From Shewanella sp. GD04112 (GTDB lineage: Bacteria; Pseudomonadota; Gammaproteobacteria; Enterobacterales; Shewanellaceae), in NCBI RefSeq assembly GCF_029835735.1, contig NZ_JAOEAL010000001.1, positions 3,968,001 to 4,032,000 on the forward strand: DNA of 64,000 nt, written 5' to 3'. The translations under genes and the position numbers were made by a program. The notes under the pieces are model-generated. The model did no database searches. It was not told the origin of the DNA and worked only from the letters and a program-made list of their open reading frames with translations. Below are positions 1-9,353 of the stretch, piece after piece. How positions within the stretch are numbered: the stretch's first letter is position 1; each line of letters starts with the position of its first letter.

Positions 1-37
1 AGCAAAGCCCGCTAATTTCGTTGTAACTTGCAACTAA

Positions 38-1060
38 ATGATTCGAACTGAGCCACTGCCAGCCCACACAAGTGCTTGCATGGCTCAACTTTGGTTAACC
101 CTGATGGCATTCAATCCGACTATGGCAAATGATCCCGGCTCATCTAGCCAACTGAGACACCTTTCCCGCTATATGGTCAGACACTTAGGCATGCTCAATG
201 CGGCCTTTGGCGATTTACCTCTGTCCCCAGTACAGGCCCACGCCTTGTTTGAGATAGGCAATCAACCGCAAACCATTAAGGAACTCGCCTGCAAACTGAG
301 CATAGATAAATCCAATGCCAGCCGCGCGATCAAGCACTTAGTCGATAAAAACCTCGCCCAGAGCCAAATGCATCCGCGGGATAATCGCTGCCTCGTCGTA
401 CAACTCACGAGCGCAGGTAAAAAGCTGCTCGCAAAATTAGATAGCCAGCAAAATCAACTCTTTCAAGAAATCTTGGCCCAGCTGACCCCTGAGCAAATTC
501 AACAAATCGAGCAAGCCCTAATGCAATACAACCAAGCCATACACAAAGCCAAACAACAATCGGGTTGCCTTATCCGTGAAGCGACCGCCGCCGATGATGC
601 CGCCATTGCCCAAGTGATCCGTGCGGTTTCCGCCGAATACGGCTTAACGGCGGATAAAGGCTATAGCGTGGCCGACCCAACCTTAGATTGTTTAAGCCAA
701 ATCTATTCGCAGCCGGGCGCCCAATACTGGGTGATAGAACATGAAAGCCAAGTGGTTGGCGGCGCAGGCATAGCGCCACTGGCTAACAATGAAGGTATTT
801 GTGAGCTGCAAAAAATGTACTTTATGCCCGAGATCCGCGGTAAAGGCTTAGCCAAACGTTTAGCGCTGCAGGTCTTAGACTTCGCCCGTGAAGCGGGTTA
901 TCAGAGCTGCTACCTCGAAACCACCGCATTACTCAAAGAAGCCCTAAAGCTCTACGAACACTTAGGGTTTAACTACTTAAGTGCGCCTCTTGGCAATACT
1001 GGTCACGACGCCTGTGAGATCCCAATGCTATTGCCACTGCACGCTAAACTGAATGAATAG
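38..1060 (+). CDS. MarR-family regulator fused to GNAT acetyltransferase
   Basis: The protein (340 aa from the first ATG) joins two domains. Residues ~35-165 form a MarR-type winged helix (helix-turn-helix around IKELACKLSIDKSNASRAI, wing with DNRC). Residues ~178-338 form a GNAT domain with an acetyl-CoA loop at RGKGLAKRL and a typical YEHLGF end. Such fusions couple ligand-responsive DNA binding to N-acetylation; the ligand and substrate cannot be read from sequence. The start is uncertain: ATG at 122 (MANDPG) sits closer to the conserved MarR region, and the first 28 residues may not be translated. Neither start has a strong Shine-Dalgarno sequence. The gene appears monocistronic and is followed by a stem-loop. 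Confidence 0.85.
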   Translation: MIRTEPLPAHTSACMAQLWLTLMAFNPTMANDPGSSSQLRHLSRYMVRHLGMLNAAFGDLPLSPVQAHALFEIGNQPQTIKELACKLSIDKSNASRAIKHLVDKNLAQSQMHPRDNRCLVVQLTSAGKKLLAKLDSQQNQLFQEILAQLTPEQIQQIEQALMQYNQAIHKAKQQSGCLIREATAADDAAIAQVIRAVSAEYGLTADKGYSVADPTLDCLSQIYSQPGAQYWVIEHESQVVGGAGIAPLANNEGICELQKMYFMPEIRGKGLAKRLALQVLDFAREAGYQSCYLETTALLKEALKLYEHLGFNYLSAPLGNTGHDACEIPMLLPLHAKLNE

Positions 1061-1143
1061 CCTTGTGCCAATATTTGCAGCAGTTAAGGCGCGGCTAAAA
1101 ACCCCTTTTGGTAATTCAAAGCGACCCTTCCAACGAAAGAAAC

Positions 1144-1185
1144 CAGAATAAGGCTCCAATTAACAAATCGTGGAGCCTTATTCTG
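1144..1185. terminator. 15-bp perfect inverted repeat between convergent genes
   Basis: CAGAATAAGGCTCCA (1144-1158) is the exact reverse complement of 1171-1185, with a 12-nt loop. It lies between the converging MarR-GNAT and beta-lactamase-fold genes, where a bidirectional terminator is expected. No long T run follows, so termination is inferred. Confidence 0.5.
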
Positions 1186-1283
1186 TCGAAGTCATTAGCG
1201 TTAACGGTTGCATCAGACCCAGCATTGCGCGTTTGCGTTACTCCCGCAAACGTAACGTCTATTGAGTAGACACAGTGACAAAC

Positions 1284-2477
1284 TTAAACCTTATGCAGAG
1301 ATGATGTCGTCAACAGTAAATGACTACGAATGATTTGACGTATTTGATTATGCAGTTCAAATACCCGGTTACGGTCGTTAAGGTTTAAGGAGAGATTTTC
1401 CAGCATGACTAAGTCCAGATTATATTCGGGATAATGCAGCGTCATCGACATATACCCCGAGACATAACCCGTATGGCTATATTCGACTAAGTCATTGTCC
1501 TTATTGATCCTTATCCCATAACCGTAGCGCATATTCGGCCACAAAAATGGCAATTCGATATAAGCAGTGGTCATCCGCTGATAACTCTCTGGGCTCATCA
1601 ACTTGCCAGCATGTAATTGCTGCTGAAAGGCGGCATAAGTGGCTGGCGAGGCAATTAATCCCCCCGCGGGCAATAACGCTTCATCAATCACAAGCTCAGA
1701 AGGTGCAATCACTTCGCTTTCCTGCAATCCCACCGCCAAGCTCGGCACTTTGGCTTGAATCGCCTCAAGGCTGCCCTGCTCGGCACTTAAGCCATTGAGT
1801 TGATACCGCGCAGCAAATTGCGCCACCTGCTCGGTAAAGGATTGATGATTCACCTTCTCGAGCACTTGCCCAAGCAGTGAATAACCCAAATTAGAGTATT
1901 CAAATTGGCTACCAGGCTCGAATCGATTAGCCTTACCCAGTTTATCGACACCCGATGTATGGTTCAGCAGTTGGTGCAAAGTAATGCGTTCGTCATATCG
2001 GTTGGGATTCAAAGCCCCCGCATTGGCATTCGCATCAATGGCTTTTAGCGCCTTAGATTCCGCGTCAAGATCGCCAAAAAGGTAATGGTTTAGCGTTTGA
2101 TTTAAATCGAGTTTCCCTGCATCGAGTGCTTGCAACACTAGCGTTGCGGTAATTTGTTTCGAGAGCGATGCCATCACAAAACGCGAATCTTGATTGATAC
2201 CTTCGCCCTTTTGTAATTCAAGCAGTGGTTTCCCCTCTTCGAGTAGAATAACGCTACCGCTAAATGGCTGCGGCGAATCCATTATCGCCGCTTGGATTAA
2301 GCTATTAATCTCCCCAAGCTTAGATTCTGAAGATGCAGTTTGGCTTTCAAGCTTAACTGACTGACCGCCTTGCACGCTTTCCGACACAATCGCAGCTTCA
2401 AACGACTCACCAACACTATTGGCACTTGGGAGTAATAACAACCCCGATAGCAGGGAGCCGATAACACTCAAACGCAT
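1284..2477 (-). CDS. Serine hydrolase, beta-lactamase/class C PBP fold, exported
   Basis: 397 aa with an N-terminal signal-like hydrophobic segment (residues 1-20). Active-site motifs of the serine beta-lactamase/DD-peptidase superfamily are visible: S-L-S-K (Ser104, Lys107), Y-S-N (194-196) and an H-T-G box in the C-terminal third (SHTGYVSG). The family (Pfam Beta-lactamase, PF00144) includes class C beta-lactamases, DD-carboxypeptidases and esterases. The order of motifs fits an esterase or D-aminopeptidase-like member rather than a dedicated AmpC, so no drug-resistance role should be assumed. Expected location is periplasm or outer surface of the inner membrane. It is transcribed alone, converging on the MarR-GNAT gene. 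Confidence 0.85.
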   Translation of the reverse strand: MRLSVIGSLLSGLLLLPSANSVGESFEAAIVSESVQGGQSVKLESQTASSESKLGEINSLIQAAIMDSPQPFSGSVILLEEGKPLLELQKGEGINQDSRFVMASLSKQITATLVLQALDAGKLDLNQTLNHYLFGDLDAESKALKAIDANANAGALNPNRYDERITLHQLLNHTSGVDKLGKANRFEPGSQFEYSNLGYSLLGQVLEKVNHQSFTEQVAQFAARYQLNGLSAEQGSLEAIQAKVPSLAVGLQESEVIAPSELVIDEALLPAGGLIASPATYAAFQQQLHAGKLMSPESYQRMTTAYIELPFLWPNMRYGYGIRINKDNDLVEYSHTGYVSGYMSMTLHYPEYNLDLVMLENLSLNLNDRNRVFELHNQIRQIIRSHLLLTTSSLHKV

Positions 2478-2600
2478 GGGTTATCCTTAACTTAATTAGC
2501 AAATACTGTCTGATTAGAAAGCGGCCAGCTTATCACAAGTTTTTTTAGTAGTGCTGTGTTTGGAATTAGCAATGACATCCTAGGCTGAGTTTTTAAAAGC

Positions 2601-2841
2601 AAAGTCAAAGTCGTGGGGCTTCACCCCACACCCGACCAAGGAGGACTGCTCGTCCTATCCTCCTTGGATGCTCCAAGACGCCCCTAGCGAAGTTACATGC
2701 ATTGTTTACTAGCCTTGGTCTTATGGATAAATTGCTATCGCTTCCGATGGTACATCCTGTACCCCGAAAGCTAGCCGGTCATCCATGACCGGACTCACGC
2801 AATTTATTCCAACACCCCGCGGCGACTTCGCAGGGGAGGTG
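2601..2841 (+). repeat. Dispersed hairpin-rich repeat, copy A
   Basis: About 240 bp whose inverted counterpart lies at 20147-20380. The first ~85 bp are almost identical between copies. The middle is divergent, and the last ~110 bp are recognisably the same with base changes. Stem-loops visible here: GTGGGG/CCCCAC (2613-2629), AAGGAGGA...TCCTCCTT (about 2639-2666) and CCGGTCAT-CC-ATGACCGG (2775-2792). No credible coding sequence is present. It fills most of the 2478-3000 intergenic gap. Confidence 0.8.
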
Positions 2842-3000
2842 AACTCCAGTAGCAACAGTACAAACTATTAATCCCCAAAGATCCATGCTTGTCCTGTCTT
2901 TTTAGCTATTTGCTTGAACGCAAACCTAAAGCAGATTATGTTGTTGATTTTAAATGGCTGGCAAAGTTTTCGGTTTAAATATCTGTTCTAAGGAGAGAGC

Positions 3001-3396
3001 ATGTTTTTTACATTACTGTTTATTACCTTTGCACTATCTATAACCGTTTCATTTCTGGTTGTTTCAATTTTCAAAAAACCATTGGGCGAAATATTTTCTC
3101 GAATTATTCAAGATTCAATCAGTGCCGCTTGGCAAAAATACATCATTTTTGCCACATATGTTGTGGGCATCTCTGGTGGCGTTAGGATTTATGATTTAGA
3201 GCGTTATATTACCGCTCGACATAAAGATATAGAGATTCTTCAGCTAACACTAGAACGTTGGACTATTGAGATTTATCGGACGATTATTGAAACGTTGCAA
3301 AGTATTGCATGGATGTACCTTATCGTATTTATATTTGCCCTTATCGCATATGTCATTGTTAGAGGCTTTGAACATAAAAACGCTAATAAGCAATAA
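3001..3396 (+). CDS. Small inner-membrane protein of unknown function
   Basis: 131 aa, not recognised as a named family. Three hydrophobic segments are visible: residues ~1-24, ~42-60 and ~100-121. Between the second and third is an amphipathic charged stretch (~64-95). The C-terminus is basic and hydrophilic. An AAGGAGAG ribosome-binding site lies 5-6 nt upstream of the ATG, so it is likely translated. It is AT-richer than its neighbours and sits just downstream of dispersed repeat copy A, which could mean later acquisition. It converges on nqrF across a shared terminator. Confidence 0.6.
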   Translation: MFFTLLFITFALSITVSFLVVSIFKKPLGEIFSRIIQDSISAAWQKYIIFATYVVGISGGVRIYDLERYITARHKDIEILQLTLERWTIEIYRTIIETLQSIAWMYLIVFIFALIAYVIVRGFEHKNANKQ

Positions 3397-3399
3397 ACA

Positions 3400-3446
3400 A
3401 AAATCGCGTTAGACTCAGCTGTACTAGCTCTGCCTAACGCGATTTT
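3400..3446. terminator. Bidirectional terminator between small membrane protein and nqrF
   Basis: AAAATCGCGTTAG (3400-3412) pairs perfectly with CTAACGCGATTTT (3434-3446); a smaller AGCT dyad sits in the loop. A/T-rich flanks on both sides let it act for both converging genes. Confidence 0.75.
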
Positions 3447-3462
3447 CTATTCCACTGACTAC

Positions 3463-4680
3463 TTAATCACCAAAGTCATCGAGCAGGATATTTTCAGGCT
3501 CAACCCCTAGGCTTTCGAGCATACGGATCACCGAGGAGTTCATGATTGGAGGACCACACATGTAGTACTCGCAATCCTCTGGTGCCTTATGATGTTTAAG
3601 GTAATTTTCGTAAATCACATTATGGATAAAGCCTGTGTAACCCGTCCAGTTATCCTCTGGTAGCGGCTCCGACAGCGCCACATGCCAGACAAAGTTGTCA
3701 TTTTCAGCCGCTAATGCATCGAAATCTTGTTGGTAAAACACCTCACGGGTCGAACGGGCACCGTACCAGAAGCTCATCTTACGCTTGGTCTTTTTACTCT
3801 TTAGCTGATCGAAAATATGTGAGCGCATCGGTGCCATGCCCGCACCACCGCCGATAAATACCATTTCCGCATCGGTATCCTTCACAAAGAACTCACCGAA
3901 TGGGCCAGAAATGGTCACCTTATCCCCCGCCTTGAGGTTAAAGATATAAGAAGACATCTTACCCGGTGGCACATTGGCTGAAGGTGGCGTCGCAATCCGC
4001 ACGTTAAGCATAATGCGACCCTTTTCATCGGGATAGTTCGCCATTGAATAGGCGCGCAGCACGTCTTCATTGACGGTGGAGACTAAGTCGAACAGGCCGT
4101 ATTTTTCCCAATCGTCGCGGTACTTAGCCGGAATATCAAAATCGGCATACTTCACCACATGGGCTGGCGCTTCAATTTGGATATAACCACCCGCCTTAAA
4201 GTGTACGTCTTCACCTTCGGGCAGTTTTAGCAATAACTCTTTGATAAAGGTGGCCTTGTTATCGTTTGAGATCACCTCACATTGCCACTTCTTCACGCCA
4301 AAGATTTCTTCTTCCAGCTCAAGTTCCATATCGGTTTTCACCGCCACTTGGCAGGCGAGACGACAACCTTCTTTGGCTTCTTTTTTAGTGATATGCCCTT
4401 GTTCTGTCGGCAGAATATCACCGCCGCCCGATTTAACTTTCACCCGGCACTGGCCGCAAGTACCGCCGCCGCCACAGGCCGAGGGAATAAAAATATTCTT
4501 GCTCGCTAAGGCGCCAAGCAGTTTGTCGCCTGCGGTAACTTTAATGCTTTTCTCGGCATCGTCGTTAATTCCGATAGTGATCTCACCAGTAGTCACTAAT
4601 TTCTTTTTGGCGATAAGGATTACTATCACCAGTAGGCACACCACTAAGGTGAACATGCCTATGCCTATTGCCATTTCCAT
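3463..4680 (-). CDS. nqrF: Na+-translocating NADH:quinone reductase subunit F
   Basis: 405 aa, the NADH-oxidising subunit of Na+-NQR in the inner membrane. One N-terminal transmembrane helix (residues ~5-25) is followed by a plant-type ferredoxin domain whose [2Fe-2S] ligands are Cys69, Cys75, Cys78 and Cys110. A ferredoxin-reductase module follows, with the FAD motif RAYSMAN (~209) and NADH-binding motifs GGGAGMAPMRS and the C-terminal CGPP. All key residues of the Vibrio enzyme are conserved and the length is typical. It is the last gene of the six-gene nqrABCDEF operon, ~50 bp after nqrE, and ends at the bidirectional terminator. Confidence 0.98.
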   Translation of the reverse strand: MEMAIGIGMFTLVVCLLVIVILIAKKKLVTTGEITIGINDDAEKSIKVTAGDKLLGALASKNIFIPSACGGGGTCGQCRVKVKSGGGDILPTEQGHITKKEAKEGCRLACQVAVKTDMELELEEEIFGVKKWQCEVISNDNKATFIKELLLKLPEGEDVHFKAGGYIQIEAPAHVVKYADFDIPAKYRDDWEKYGLFDLVSTVNEDVLRAYSMANYPDEKGRIMLNVRIATPPSANVPPGKMSSYIFNLKAGDKVTISGPFGEFFVKDTDAEMVFIGGGAGMAPMRSHIFDQLKSKKTKRKMSFWYGARSTREVFYQQDFDALAAENDNFVWHVALSEPLPEDNWTGYTGFIHNVIYENYLKHHKAPEDCEYYMCGPPIMNSSVIRMLESLGVEPENILLDDFGD

Positions 4681-4731
4681 TCGATAACCCTTTTTCTAAA
4701 CAGAATGCGGTTTCACTTTCTCAGCCACGCG

Positions 4732-5340
4732 TTACAGCGAGATCCCCGAGAAAGACATAAAGCCAAGTGCCATCAACCCTGTGGTAATAAAGGTGATACC
4801 AATCCCCTGTAAGCCTTCGGGAATCGCATGAAACTTCATCCGCTCACGCAACCCTGCCAGCATCACGATCGCCAGCGCCCAACCCGTGCCCGACCCCATG
4901 GCAAACACCGCCGATTCGGCAAAGTTGTAATCACGGTTAGCCATAAAGATCACCCCGGCAAAAATCGCGCAGTTTACGGTGAGCAGTGGCAGGAAGATCC
5001 CAAGGGAGTCATACAGGCTTGGAATGTATTTATCTAAAAACATTTCAAGGATTTGCACTAAGGCCGCAATCACACCGATAAAGGTGATCAGTTGCAGGTA
5101 ACTTAAGTCGATACCAGGCATGCCCGCCCAAGCCAATGCGCCCGGTGCTAACACCTTCACATAGATCAGTTGGTTTAAGGGCACGGCTAAGGTCATCACC
5201 ACGATAACCGCAACGCCTAAGCCGAAGGCGGTCGACACCTTTTTAGACACGGCTAAGAAGGTACACATACCGAGGAAGAACGACAGCGCCATGTTGTCTA
5301 AGAATGTGGCCTGTAAAAACAGATTAATATAGTGTTCCAT
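4732..5340 (-). CDS. nqrE: Na+-NQR subunit E
   Basis: 202 aa, highly hydrophobic, with six predicted membrane helices. It is homologous to NqrD and to RnfA. With NqrD it forms a pseudo-symmetric pair of membrane subunits that, in the known complex, holds a Fe centre between them. The start MEHYINLFLQATFLDNMALS is typical of the family, and an AGGAGC ribosome-binding site precedes it. It follows nqrD by 9 bp, so translation is probably coupled. Confidence 0.97.
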   Translation of the reverse strand: MEHYINLFLQATFLDNMALSFFLGMCTFLAVSKKVSTAFGLGVAVIVVMTLAVPLNQLIYVKVLAPGALAWAGMPGIDLSYLQLITFIGVIAALVQILEMFLDKYIPSLYDSLGIFLPLLTVNCAIFAGVIFMANRDYNFAESAVFAMGSGTGWALAIVMLAGLRERMKFHAIPEGLQGIGITFITTGLMALGFMSFSGISL

Positions 5341-5349
5341 ATCCGCTCC

Positions 5350-5970
5350 TTAACCGCGTTTACGCTGGATCACGTTAATGCTCCAGATCAGCAGGCCAAT
5401 CAGGAAGAAGGCGCTTGGTGGCAACTTAAACATCTCGTTAGGTAAGTACCAGCCGCCGTTTTCAACCGTAGTCAACACGCTATGACCAAACAGATTGCCT
5501 GTGCCTAACAGCTCACGCACAAAGGCCACACTGATCAGCACCAAGCCATAACCCGCCGCGTTCCCCACGGCATCGACCACGGCTAAGTGAGGTGGATACT
5601 TCATCGCAAAGGCTTCTGCGCGGCCCATGATGATACAGTTAGTGATAATTAATCCAACGAATACAGAGAGTTGCTTAGACAGCTCGTAAGCCACATCCTG
5701 CAACACCATGTCGACGATAATCACCAAGGAGGCAATGACCGTCATCTGGGCAATAATCCGCACACTGTTAGGGATAAAGTTGCGAATGGCGGAGATGATA
5801 AGGTTAGAGAACACCAGAACGAAGGTTACCGCCAGTGTCATCACCACGGCCGTCTGCATGGAGTTGCTCACCGCCAGCGCCGAACATACGCCCAGCACTT
5901 GCATCGCCACTGGGTTATTGGCAAATACAGGGCCTGCTAGCATGTCCCGCATGGATAAACTGTTGCTCAT
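5350..5970 (-). CDS. nqrD: Na+-NQR subunit D
   Basis: 206 aa, six hydrophobic segments, related to RnfE. The region CSALAVSNSMQTAVVMTLAVT and the ITNCIIMGRAEAFA motif are characteristic; the NqrD/E pair carries conserved cysteines facing each other in the membrane. The start codon overlaps the end of nqrC by 4 bp (ATGA arrangement), indicating translational coupling. Confidence 0.97.
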   Translation of the reverse strand: MSNSLSMRDMLAGPVFANNPVAMQVLGVCSALAVSNSMQTAVVMTLAVTFVLVFSNLIISAIRNFIPNSVRIIAQMTVIASLVIIVDMVLQDVAYELSKQLSVFVGLIITNCIIMGRAEAFAMKYPPHLAVVDAVGNAAGYGLVLISVAFVRELLGTGNLFGHSVLTTVENGGWYLPNEMFKLPPSAFFLIGLLIWSINVIQRKRG

Positions 5971-6761
5971 TTTGCACCTCCCAACTCACCTTGCTCAGCC
6001 GATGCTTTTAATTGGTTGAAGAAGGTTTGGAAACCCTCGACGCCAAACCAAAACTCCATTGCGCGCTGCACGCCACGGCCAGTCATGGTCGCGCCACTCA
6101 CAGCATCAACCCCGTGCACATCGCCCTCTTTGGCGCCGCCTTTCACGAGGCGCATCGCAAACTTGCCTTTTTCATCAAAGAGTTGTTTCCCCTTCCACAG
6201 GGATAACCAATGTGGGTCAGTCACAAAGTCGCCGATACCTGGGGTTTCACCGTGCTCGTAAACCACCATGCCTTTAATGGTATTAAAGTCAGGCTCGACG
6301 GCCACGTAACCGTAGATCATCGACCACAGCCCTTTACCGTAGAAAGGCACGACCACGCTGGATAACTTGCCGCTGTCATCGAACACCTTAAACACGCGGG
6401 CATCGTTGGCGCGGGTCTTGATTTTGGCGATATCTTTTTTAGGGGCGCTTGAGGTTTCTGGGTTAATCGCCGCCATGCGCTCGTCAAAGTCGAGTACATT
6501 GGCATCGGAGTCCACTTTGCCTGTGTCGAGATTAATCAATAATGGCTTAACGGATTTAGCAAAAATCTCTCTAAACTCATTGCCTTGTCCAATATTTACA
6601 TCGGCCGCCATCAACACATAACGTTGTAACTCATCGCGTTTTTTTGCGAGCTTACGCTCTTTCAACACGCCTGCGGTGCCAGTAATCATAAAGGAGCACA
6701 AAAGGCAGAGCGTGATGGTGAAGATCATGGTCCCCACCACAGTATCTTTCTTAAATACCAT
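5967..6761 (-). CDS. nqrC: Na+-NQR subunit C, covalent FMN carrier
   Basis: 264 aa with one N-terminal membrane helix (residues ~9-33) and a periplasmic FMN-binding domain. The flavinylation motif S-G-A-T is at 222-225 (Thr225), the residue that carries phosphoester-linked FMN in Vibrio. Attachment needs the flavin transferase ApbE, which is not encoded in this window. It overlaps nqrB by 11 bp and nqrD by 4 bp. Confidence 0.97.
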   Translation of the reverse strand: MVFKKDTVVGTMIFTITLCLLCSFMITGTAGVLKERKLAKKRDELQRYVLMAADVNIGQGNEFREIFAKSVKPLLINLDTGKVDSDANVLDFDERMAAINPETSSAPKKDIAKIKTRANDARVFKVFDDSGKLSSVVVPFYGKGLWSMIYGYVAVEPDFNTIKGMVVYEHGETPGIGDFVTDPHWLSLWKGKQLFDEKGKFAMRLVKGGAKEGDVHGVDAVSGATMTGRGVQRAMEFWFGVEGFQTFFNQLKASAEQGELGGAK

Positions 6762-7983
6762 GACGTTTTACTCTCCGTTTGATGTTGGCACGGGCCACCA
6801 GATAATCGAACAGCGGTGCCCACAGGTTGGCGAACAGGATGGCTAACATCACGCCTTCTGGCATTTTGGGGTTAGCCACACGGATAAGGATTGTCATAAA
6901 ACCAATCAAGGCGCCGTAGGCAAACTTGCCTTGGCGGGTATAAGAGGTCGTCACTGGATCGGTCGCCATAAACATCATCGCGATAGCAAAGCCGCCCGTG
7001 ACTAAGTGCCATGTCCAAGGCATTGCCATCATCTGGTTAGTGCTTGAACCAATAACATTGAACAAGGTTGCAGTGGCAATCATGCCCAACATCACACCCA
7101 CCACGATGCGCCAGTCGGCTAAACGGGTGATAAGCAGTAATAACCCTCCGAGCAGCACAGCAAGCGTGCTGGTTTCACCAATCGCGCCTACGGTAAAGCC
7201 GAAGAAATTATTCCACCAGTTAGGATCGCTAAAGGCGCTGTACCAAGCGTAATCGGCAAATTGCAGCTTACCTGCAGCGGCTTGCGCTAAGGCAGTCGCA
7301 CCTGAAAAGCCATCTACAGCAACCAGTTGCTTAACGGTTGACACTTCAGAAGGATAAGCAAAATAGATAAACGCCAAACCTGCTAATGCGGGGTTAAGGA
7401 AGTTGTAACCCATGCCACCAAACAGCTCTTTGGCAATTACCACCCCAAAGCTAATCCCCATCACCACCAACCAGAGTGGAATCGAAACGGGTAAAATCAG
7501 CGTAAATAACAAGGCAGTGACGAAGAAGCCTTCGTGCAATTCTTGGCGACGCACCTTGGCAAACACCACTTCCCAGAACAGGCTGGTCAGCAAGGCCGTT
7601 AAGTAAATCGGCAGATAAAAACTTAAGCCATAGAGGAACAGGCCAATCACGCCCGTCTCGGCACTTAAGCCACCGCTTAAGGCATTAAACAGTGCAAGTT
7701 TCCAGGTTTCTGGCGTCGTTAGGCCACTTGCTAGTGCGAGCTGAGCCTGTAAGCCTACGTTATATAAGCCAAATAAAATGGCGGGTAATAAACAAAGGCC
7801 CACTAAGGTCATGGTACGTTTTACGTCAATGGCGTCACGTACGTGTACTTGTCCCTTAGTGCTGCGACCACTGGCGATCACCAATGAGCGCACAAAGCCC
7901 TTCATCGATTTACCCGTGGCGTAATACTCTTGCTGCAAATCAGGGGCGTCCTGTAAATCATGTTTTTTAGGTTGTGTCGTCAT
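6751..7983 (-). CDS. nqrB: Na+-NQR subunit B, membrane FMN/riboflavin subunit
   Basis: 410 aa with about ten membrane helices, the core subunit for Na+ passage and quinone reduction. The covalent FMN site S-G-A-T is at residues 227-230 (Thr230), matching Thr236 of Vibrio NqrB. The glycine-rich stretch near residues 186-202 (ELFGGMGYNFLNPALAG) is typical of the RnfD/NqrB family. Start ATG overlaps the nqrA stop region by one base, consistent with a coupled operon. Confidence 0.97.
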   Translation of the reverse strand: MTTQPKKHDLQDAPDLQQEYYATGKSMKGFVRSLVIASGRSTKGQVHVRDAIDVKRTMTLVGLCLLPAILFGLYNVGLQAQLALASGLTTPETWKLALFNALSGGLSAETGVIGLFLYGLSFYLPIYLTALLTSLFWEVVFAKVRRQELHEGFFVTALLFTLILPVSIPLWLVVMGISFGVVIAKELFGGMGYNFLNPALAGLAFIYFAYPSEVSTVKQLVAVDGFSGATALAQAAAGKLQFADYAWYSAFSDPNWWNNFFGFTVGAIGETSTLAVLLGGLLLLITRLADWRIVVGVMLGMIATATLFNVIGSSTNQMMAMPWTWHLVTGGFAIAMMFMATDPVTTSYTRQGKFAYGALIGFMTILIRVANPKMPEGVMLAILFANLWAPLFDYLVARANIKRRVKRHGI

Positions 7984-9353
7984 TAACCTTCCCTCTCGAT
8001 AACATCTAGACAGGCACGTAACTCTTTACCGAAGTCATACTTGCCGGGGCACACAAAGGTACACAGGGCTAAATCTTCTTCATCTAACTCCAATGCGCCT
8101 AACGCTTGTGCTTCGTCGGTATCTCGCACCACTAAGTCACGCACTAGCAGAGTGGGTAAAATATCTAAAGGCATAACGCGATCGAGCTGACCAAAGGCCA
8201 TCATGGCGCGGTGAGAGCCACCTTGATGCGTGGTAAATTCGAAGGACTTAGTCAGGCCAAATAAACGGGAAGTCACCGCACGGGTGATAGAGAACTTGTC
8301 CGAACCACCACGCACCCAAGGCAATACTTGGTGCTGCGCATCTTCGGCGAGAACCGATACTTGGTTGTGGAAGCGACCTAAAAAGTCATGTACGCCCCTA
8401 GCTGTATGGCCAGATAACACTGAGCCTGATACCACACGGTTGTTACCGGGTTTCACTTCGTCGGCCACTAAGGCGCTCAGCTCTGCACCTAACTGAGTGC
8501 GCAGTAAACGCGGGTTAAGCACACTCGGGCCACCCAGCGCCACAACGCGGTCGGTATAGAGTTCACCGGTTTGAAACAGCTTGCCGTAGGCGATAACGTC
8601 TTGATAGCCGATATGCCACACCTGACGTTCAATACTGACGGGTAAGGTAAAGTGAATGTGAGTCCCAGCTAATCCGGCGGGATGCACCCCAGTAAAACGG
8701 CGCACTTGCACTTTAGGTAAGTCAGCGCCGACTAAGGTCTCGCCCTTATCTTGGCAAAGGTAAACCTTGCCTTCGGTTAAATGACTCAGTACCGCTAAGC
8801 CCGCCTTAAAGGCATCGCTCTGCTCAGCAATAATCAATCTAGGATCGGCGGCGAGTGGATTGGTATCCATCGCCGTCACGAAAATGCCTGCGGGTTTGGC
8901 ATCGAGTGCGGGAACGCGGGAGAAAGGACGAGTACGCAGTGCGGTCCACAGGCCGCTCTTAACCAGTTGCGCTTTAACCACATCTGCAGATAAGGCCTGT
9001 AAATCGGTGTGAATGTCGAAACGGATCTGCTCATCGGCGTCTAAGCCATTGCAACGGATCACCACGGATTGCAACACCCGACGTTCACCACGGTGGATTG
9101 CAACAATCTCACCACTGGCGGGAGCGGTAAACAGCACGCCCTTTGTTTTTTTATCTTCAAACAAAGGTTGGCCTTTTTTGACCTTATCGCCGACTTCCAC
9201 CAACATAGTCGGTTTTAAGCCAACATACTCCTCACCCAACAAGGCCACTTGGGATGGCCTGTTACCGGGTTCGATGATCTGCCTAGGCTCACCCGAAATC
9301 GGCAAGTCGAGGCCTTTTTTGATCGTTATAACTTGGTTTGAAAAATCTGCCAT
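7983..9353 (-). CDS. nqrA: Na+-NQR subunit A
   Basis: First gene of the nqr operon, a peripheral cytoplasmic subunit with a role in quinone binding. The biotinyl-lipoyl-like N-terminal region (PSQVALLGEEYVGLKPTM; PLFEDKK) and the C-terminal LCTFVCPGKYDFG motif are those of NqrA. I place the start at ATG 9353 (MADFSNQ, 456 aa); an upstream in-frame TTG at 9365 adds only four residues and looks less likely. No strong Shine-Dalgarno is seen. The operon promoter must lie in the ~450-bp divergent region toward tas. Confidence 0.96.
   Translation of the reverse strand: MADFSNQVITIKKGLDLPISGEPRQIIEPGNRPSQVALLGEEYVGLKPTMLVEVGDKVKKGQPLFEDKKTKGVLFTAPASGEIVAIHRGERRVLQSVVIRCNGLDADEQIRFDIHTDLQALSADVVKAQLVKSGLWTALRTRPFSRVPALDAKPAGIFVTAMDTNPLAADPRLIIAEQSDAFKAGLAVLSHLTEGKVYLCQDKGETLVGADLPKVQVRRFTGVHPAGLAGTHIHFTLPVSIERQVWHIGYQDVIAYGKLFQTGELYTDRVVALGGPSVLNPRLLRTQLGAELSALVADEVKPGNNRVVSGSVLSGHTARGVHDFLGRFHNQVSVLAEDAQHQVLPWVRGGSDKFSITRAVTSRLFGLTKSFEFTTHQGGSHRAMMAFGQLDRVMPLDILPTLLVRDLVVRDTDEAQALGALELDEEDLALCTFVCPGKYDFGKELRACLDVIEREG

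Noticed and set aside
4241..4687. Antisense frame opposite nqrF
   Set aside because: It mirrors the third-codon pattern of a well-supported gene and has no family resemblance.
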